Positions 59,988 to 64,000 of a stretch of DNA of 64,000 nt are shown here, one piece after another (the stretch's first letter is position 1; every line of letters starts with the position of its first letter). This DNA is from Tillandsia leiboldiana. Lineage: Eukaryota; Streptophyta; Magnoliopsida; Poales; Bromeliaceae. Location: the NCBI GenBank assembly GCA_029204045.2, contig CM055081.1, forward strand, positions 7,051,014-7,115,013, written 5' to 3'. The notes beneath the pieces are model-generated. The model did no database searches. It saw only the letters and a list, made by a program, of their open reading frames with translations, and had not been told where the DNA came from. Made by a program: the position numbers and the translations under genes.

Positions 59988-60792
59988 GGCTGCGTTTGAT
60001 TCGGATATAAACGAAAACCGGTTATTTCTGAAATATGTATAAATTCAGATACAAGTATGAACAAAGTAATTTTGTATTTGGTTGAGTATAAGAGTTGTAC
60101 CGCAGATATATAAGAAAAATTATGCTTGGTAAGTTAAAGAGAAATAAGAATTATAGAGGGGATTAAATTTTTAATTTAAGATAAAAATTTTATCGGTATG
60201 ATTTTAAATATTTAATTTAAGAAATTTATTAATTTTTTTAAAAAAATTTATATTTTATTTATATATATAAAAAGTTATTAAATTTTTTTGGTTTTTGAAA
60301 CTTTATAAATTTTTAAAAATTCAAAAATTTGTATATAAAAATTGGTATAAATTTTAAAATTTTAATAAATTTAGTATAAATTTATTAAAAATTAAAATTA
60401 AAAATGTAAAAAAATTGTATAAATTTTAAAATTAATAAATTTAAAAATTTTATAAATTTGCAAATTTATTAAAAATTAAAGTTAAAAATTTTAAAAGCTA
60501 TAAAATTTAAAAATTTTCTAAAGTTAAAAATTTATAAATGTTAAAAATTTTAATTTTAATTGTCTCAAAAAATTACAAATGTGGGAGCAAAAATTTTAAT
60601 TTTAAAATTAGTATAAGTTTAAAAATTGTTATAAAAAAATTTGTATAAATTTAAAACTTTAAAAATTAATAATTTTTTTAAAAAAATAAAAAAACTAAAA
60701 TTTTAAATTTATTAAAAAGTAAGTTTAAAATTTTAAAATTTATAAAATAAAAAAAATAAAATTTAAATTTTATAAATTTAAATATTTTATAA

Positions 60793-60823
<31 letters not shown>

Positions 60824-60963
60824 TTAAAAAAAAACAGGTGGAACAAGTTGTTCACCACCTGTGGAGAGGAACAGCTGTTTCCCTATTCTTTTTTTCCGTT
60901 TGGGTATAAAGGATAATAAGAGATTATCCCCTTATACCAGTACCCTAACTACCCTAACGGGCC
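59988..60963. mobile_element. PIF/Harbinger-like MITE
   Basis: Starts GGCTGCGTTTGATTCGG and ends CCCTAACGGGCC, flanked by TTA (59985-59987 and 60964-60966). It is the most complete copy of this subfamily in the window and the best reference for the split copy at 4692-9762. Confidence 0.8.
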
Positions 60964-61090
60964 TTAGTGTATTAACTAAGAATCTTTGAATATAGTTAGA
61001 ATCATGCTTTTCTCCTGTCCCTGGGACTCAGATTTTAGGGCATGGGTATGAATAAGACATTTTTGGCCTTTCTCATGGTTGTAGTTTAAG

Positions 61091-61344
61091 CATTTTAATA
61101 TTTAGATAGTGAAATAATACTTTTAATATTTAGATAGTGAAATAACACTAAAAGATAGAAAAAGACACCCAACCATCAATGCCCCTGTAATTTGCTCATA
61201 CAATTCTTGCTGAGCAACATTTTAATATTTAGATAGTGAAATAATACTTTTATAATATTTAGATAGTGAAATAATACTAGAGATAGAAAAAGATACCCAA
61301 CCATCAATGACCCTGTAATTTGCTAATACAATTCTTGGTGAGCC
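61091..61344. repeat. Two-unit tandem repeat, period 127 bp
   Basis: Units at 61091 and 61218 both run from CATTTTAATATTTAGATAGT to AATTCTTGSTGAG and contain CCCAACCATCAATG. Within each unit TTTAGATAGTGAAATAA is itself doubled. The copies differ at only a few positions. Confidence 0.9.
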
Positions 61345-61347
61345 CCA

Positions 61348-61865
61348 TGTTAGATATGTTACGAATTCTGAAATTAAATTTTTAATTTTATTTTATTTTA
61401 ATTATTTTATTAAATTAAGTTTGAATTATATTTAATTTTATTAAGATTATTTCTAATCTTAGCGAATTTGTATTACTAGTTGTATTAGGATTTAGTTACT
61501 ATTATAAATATATCTTTATTGGATTAATTTGATACGGCCGATGAGGATGAGGATGAGGATGAGGATGAGGATGAGTATGAATATATTTTGGAATTAGAAT
61601 TTTATAAGAGAGATATATTTTATAAACCACTTTGATTATAATGAAAGTTTCCGCTCCGTCTTTACTCGTGGATGAAGACCAGTGGCCGAACCCTTCTTCT
61701 CTCTTTCTCGATTTTTATTTTGATATTATTTTGCGCACAACGAACTATATCTTTCCGCTTTTTGTCATAACATGCTAAATATAAAAATATAAAAATAATA
61801 TTTTATACTAATTTAAGATTTTGAAGAATAACGGCTGTTTAAAATTATTTAACATACTATCAAAG
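61348..61865 (+). mobile_element. Decayed copia-type LTR with primer-site trace
   Basis: Starts TGTTAGATATGTTACGAATT and has a TATA-like ATTATAAATATATC near 61500. A GATGAG hexamer repeat lies at 61540-61575, and an LTR-like end TTTGTCATAACA at about 61771. Further on, ACATACTATCAAAGCA (about 61851) resembles a mutated copia primer site. No second LTR or coding. Confidence 0.45.
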
Positions 61866-62154
61866 CAAAATATTCTAAATTTAAATCGTATCAGATTCCT
61901 AACATAATTAATTTTCTCTTATTTAATTTAACTTCCCTTCATGTACCTTAAGTTTTTAAAAAATAATAATTATTCTATATTAATTATTTAACATATAAAT
62001 AATAATAATATTATTATTATTATTAATATTTTCTTGCAGTTTGGTCCTAGCCTCGGGCTAGGATGCCAAACTGGTATGATTTCAGTGTAGAAAAAAAAAA
62101 AATATAAATTTGATATAATCAGGGTCGTGGTATGATTTTTATCTATAAAAAAAA

Positions 62155-62326
62155 GAGCAATGCTACATGTACACCCCGAAGGGGTGTACATCATACACCT
62201 CCACCATTTTAATGGTGGCGATACTTTTTACGGGTCACATCAAGTGACCCATCATCACACCCCCACCCTTAGATGGGTGGGGTGTATGATGTACACCCCG
62301 AAAGGGGTGTACACATAGCATTTTCC
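62155..62326. mobile_element. Mutator-like MITE, family A
   Basis: Starts GAGCAATGCTACATGTACAC and ends CATAGCATTTTCC, flanked by TAAAAAAAA on both sides (62146-62154 and 62327-62335). Opposite orientation to the copies at 42598 and 42968 and almost the same sequence. Confidence 0.9.
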
Positions 62327-62650
62327 TAAAAAAAAATATAAATCTGATTCTATATTATATAATATTTAAAAATTTAATTTATACTTTAAAATTTTAGATT
62401 TGAATATAATATATTTAAAATTCTGGTTTAAAAAATTATTTTCGGTTCGGATTTTCGAGTTCAGTTTTGGATTCGAATTTTCGAGTTCAATTTTGAGTTT
62501 TAATTTTTTTTTTTTTTGTCAGATTCGGTTTTGATTTGAATTTTTAAAATCCGACCAGTCAAATTTGTAAAAATCTACCATGAATCCAGACTGTTGATAT
62601 CCCTACCTCAGGCTTCATTTGGGCTTGTTATATAGAAAGGATTATTTAAA

Positions 62651-63037
62651 GGGATTTTTTTTTAAAATGACTATATGAAATTTCAATATTTATCAAATAA
62701 CCCTCTAAAAATTAAATTTGTAAAACTAACTCTCCTTTTGCCAGCTGGTCGCCACGGAGGCCAGGCAAGCTGAAAGCGCTGAAGCGTTCAGCGTCTTCAC
62801 AAAAAACCTGTGAAGACGCTGAATGAATCAGCGCCTTCGTACTAGTGTTGAAGGCACTGATTCATTCAGCGTCTTCACAGGTTTTTTGTGAAGACGCTGA
62901 ACGCTTCAGTGCTTTCAGCTTGCCTGGCCTCCTTGGCGCCTAGCTGGCAAAAGGAGAGTTAGTTTTACAAATTTAATTTTTAGAGGGTTATTTGGTAAAT
63001 ATTGGAATTTCATAGGGTCATTTTTAAAAAAAATCCC
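62651..63037. mobile_element. Mutator-like foldback MITE with nested hairpins, 387 bp
   Basis: Starts GGGATTTTTTTTTAAAATGA and ends AAAAAAAATCCC. Exact 9-bp duplication TTATTTAAA at 62642-62650 and 63038-63046. The two arms, about 180 bp each, are near-perfect inverse complements. Each arm contains a smaller hairpin, TCAGCGTCTTCAC...GTGAAGACGCTGA, separated by AAAAACCT or its complement, so the motif occurs four times. Short loop around 62840-62852. No coding. Confidence 0.92.
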
Positions 63038-63216
63038 TTATTTAAACATGTATAAGAAGTTTGGTTGCTATTGTACTTCTAATCTTTTTTGTTTCAATAA
63101 AATTAAGTACATAAATTCACTCTTATAGGGCGGTTTATCCTGCTGGTAAAAAAAAAATCATTTACACTTGAACTTAAAAGAAAAAACTTTAATTTTGAAA
63201 AATTTTATACATAAAT

Positions 63217-63478
63217 CACTACAACAAAACTATGTTATATCGACACTTTTAAATATTTCTAAAATCTAGCAAAAATACTGCTGAAAAAAATACCGACACT
63301 TGTTATTAGTGTCGCTATATGTGCAGTCGTTAGGGTATATAGCGACACATTACTGTAATGTGTCCTAAAAATATGTCCCTATAATCTAATTTTGAATATA
63401 GATGAAATATATATAAATAGAACAATTGTAAAAAAGTGTAAAAAAAATATATCGCTATGATCTAATTTTGTTGTAGTG
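63217..63478. mobile_element. CACTA-ended MITE
   Basis: Starts CACTACAACAAAACTATG and ends CTAATTTTGTTGTAGTG with an exact 3-bp duplication AAT (63214-63216 and 63479-63481). The interior matches the copies at 15091 and 59019 (GTGTCGCTATATGT, ATAGCGACACATTA). Confidence 0.9.
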
Positions 63479-63481
63479 AAT

Positions 63482-63823
63482 TATTTTTATTTTACATTTT
63501 TGTCATATTCTCAAATACGATCTCTATTTATTATAGCAAAGAATCGGCCATCTCTAACGGAAATGGCAAATGATTTGGTGGTCAAGTTTCAAATTCGAAA
63601 TCTAATTACTTCATAATTTTCAACTAAATATATTTTTTTTAAAAAAATAAATAAAATAAATAGTATGCCTTTTTTTTTCAATTTTTTTTTTATAGCAAAT
63701 AAAATGTAGGAGGATACTTGACATTGTGCAAGTGTAGGCCTCCCCGCCAAAAAATTAAAAAAAAAAAAAAAAAAAATTGCAAGAGGATAATTAACTATGA
63801 GACTATAAAGTGTGTGATTTAGC

Positions 63824-63865
<42 letters not shown>

Positions 63866-64000
63866 AAGACAGCAATTCCAAAATGGCATTAAATTGTTAT
63901 TTATTTATTTTATTTCACAATTAATTATTTGACCTTAGAAACCAAACAAAGCTTTTAGGGTTGGTTAGGCGATAAGGTTTATGAATTTTTCTATACTCAG
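63482..64000. other. Intergenic DNA to the window edge, no gene
   Basis: AT-rich with A and T homopolymers at about 63755-63777 and 63823-63860. Nothing else is seen. Confidence 0.5.

Overview
This is plant nuclear DNA. Genes are few and intron-bearing, set in very AT-rich, repeat-dense intergenic DNA full of LTR-retrotransposon remains and small terminal-inverted-repeat (TIR) elements. Strongly GC-rich 5' exons (DUF3511, DUF1645, DUF761 and mutarotase-like genes) and a long Tekay/Del-type LTR point to a monocot. A non-grass commelinid such as a bromeliad is a guess, not something the sequence proves.

Genes, left to right: a small DUF3511 protein (18081-18419, +); APC11, the RING-H2 subunit of the anaphase-promoting complex (23580-23834, +, with a 1.56 kb 5'-UTR intron); a DUF761 / Avr9-Cf9-rapidly-elicited-like protein (25587-26033, +); a 900-residue TRM/LONGIFOLIA-like DUF3741-DUF4378 protein in five coding exons (30755-35530, +); a two-exon relic of a galactose mutarotase gene whose start codon reads ACG (40651-40890, -); a DUF1645 protein (45206-46339, +); and a subgroup-7-like R2R3-MYB, the flavonol-regulator type (52622-55989, -, three exons, 2.1 kb second intron). 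The genes do not form a pathway cluster.

Repeats: 1-18 kb is almost entirely mobile-element DNA. It holds a 4,125-bp solo LTR with an exact GATAA target duplication, inserted into an older PIF/Harbinger-like element, an antisense degraded relative of that LTR at 11-14.6 kb, and an 80-bp perfect palindrome. From 37 to 44 kb lie a 752-bp TRIM retrotransposon with TTATT duplications, a 1.45-kb foldback element, and five copies of one Mutator-like MITE within 2.2 kb. The right third holds the MYB gene, (TA)n tracts with MITEs between them, a TRIM-like pair of direct repeats, CACTA-ended MITEs and a 387-bp nested foldback element with an exact 9-bp duplication.

No prokaryote-like system, CRISPR array or clear tRNA/rRNA gene was seen. 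The most unusual content is the set of small non-autonomous elements whose ends and target duplications can be read exactly, the G-box array in the solo LTR, and the broken mutarotase gene. Splice sites were placed by GT-AG and reading phase only; no transcript data were available.
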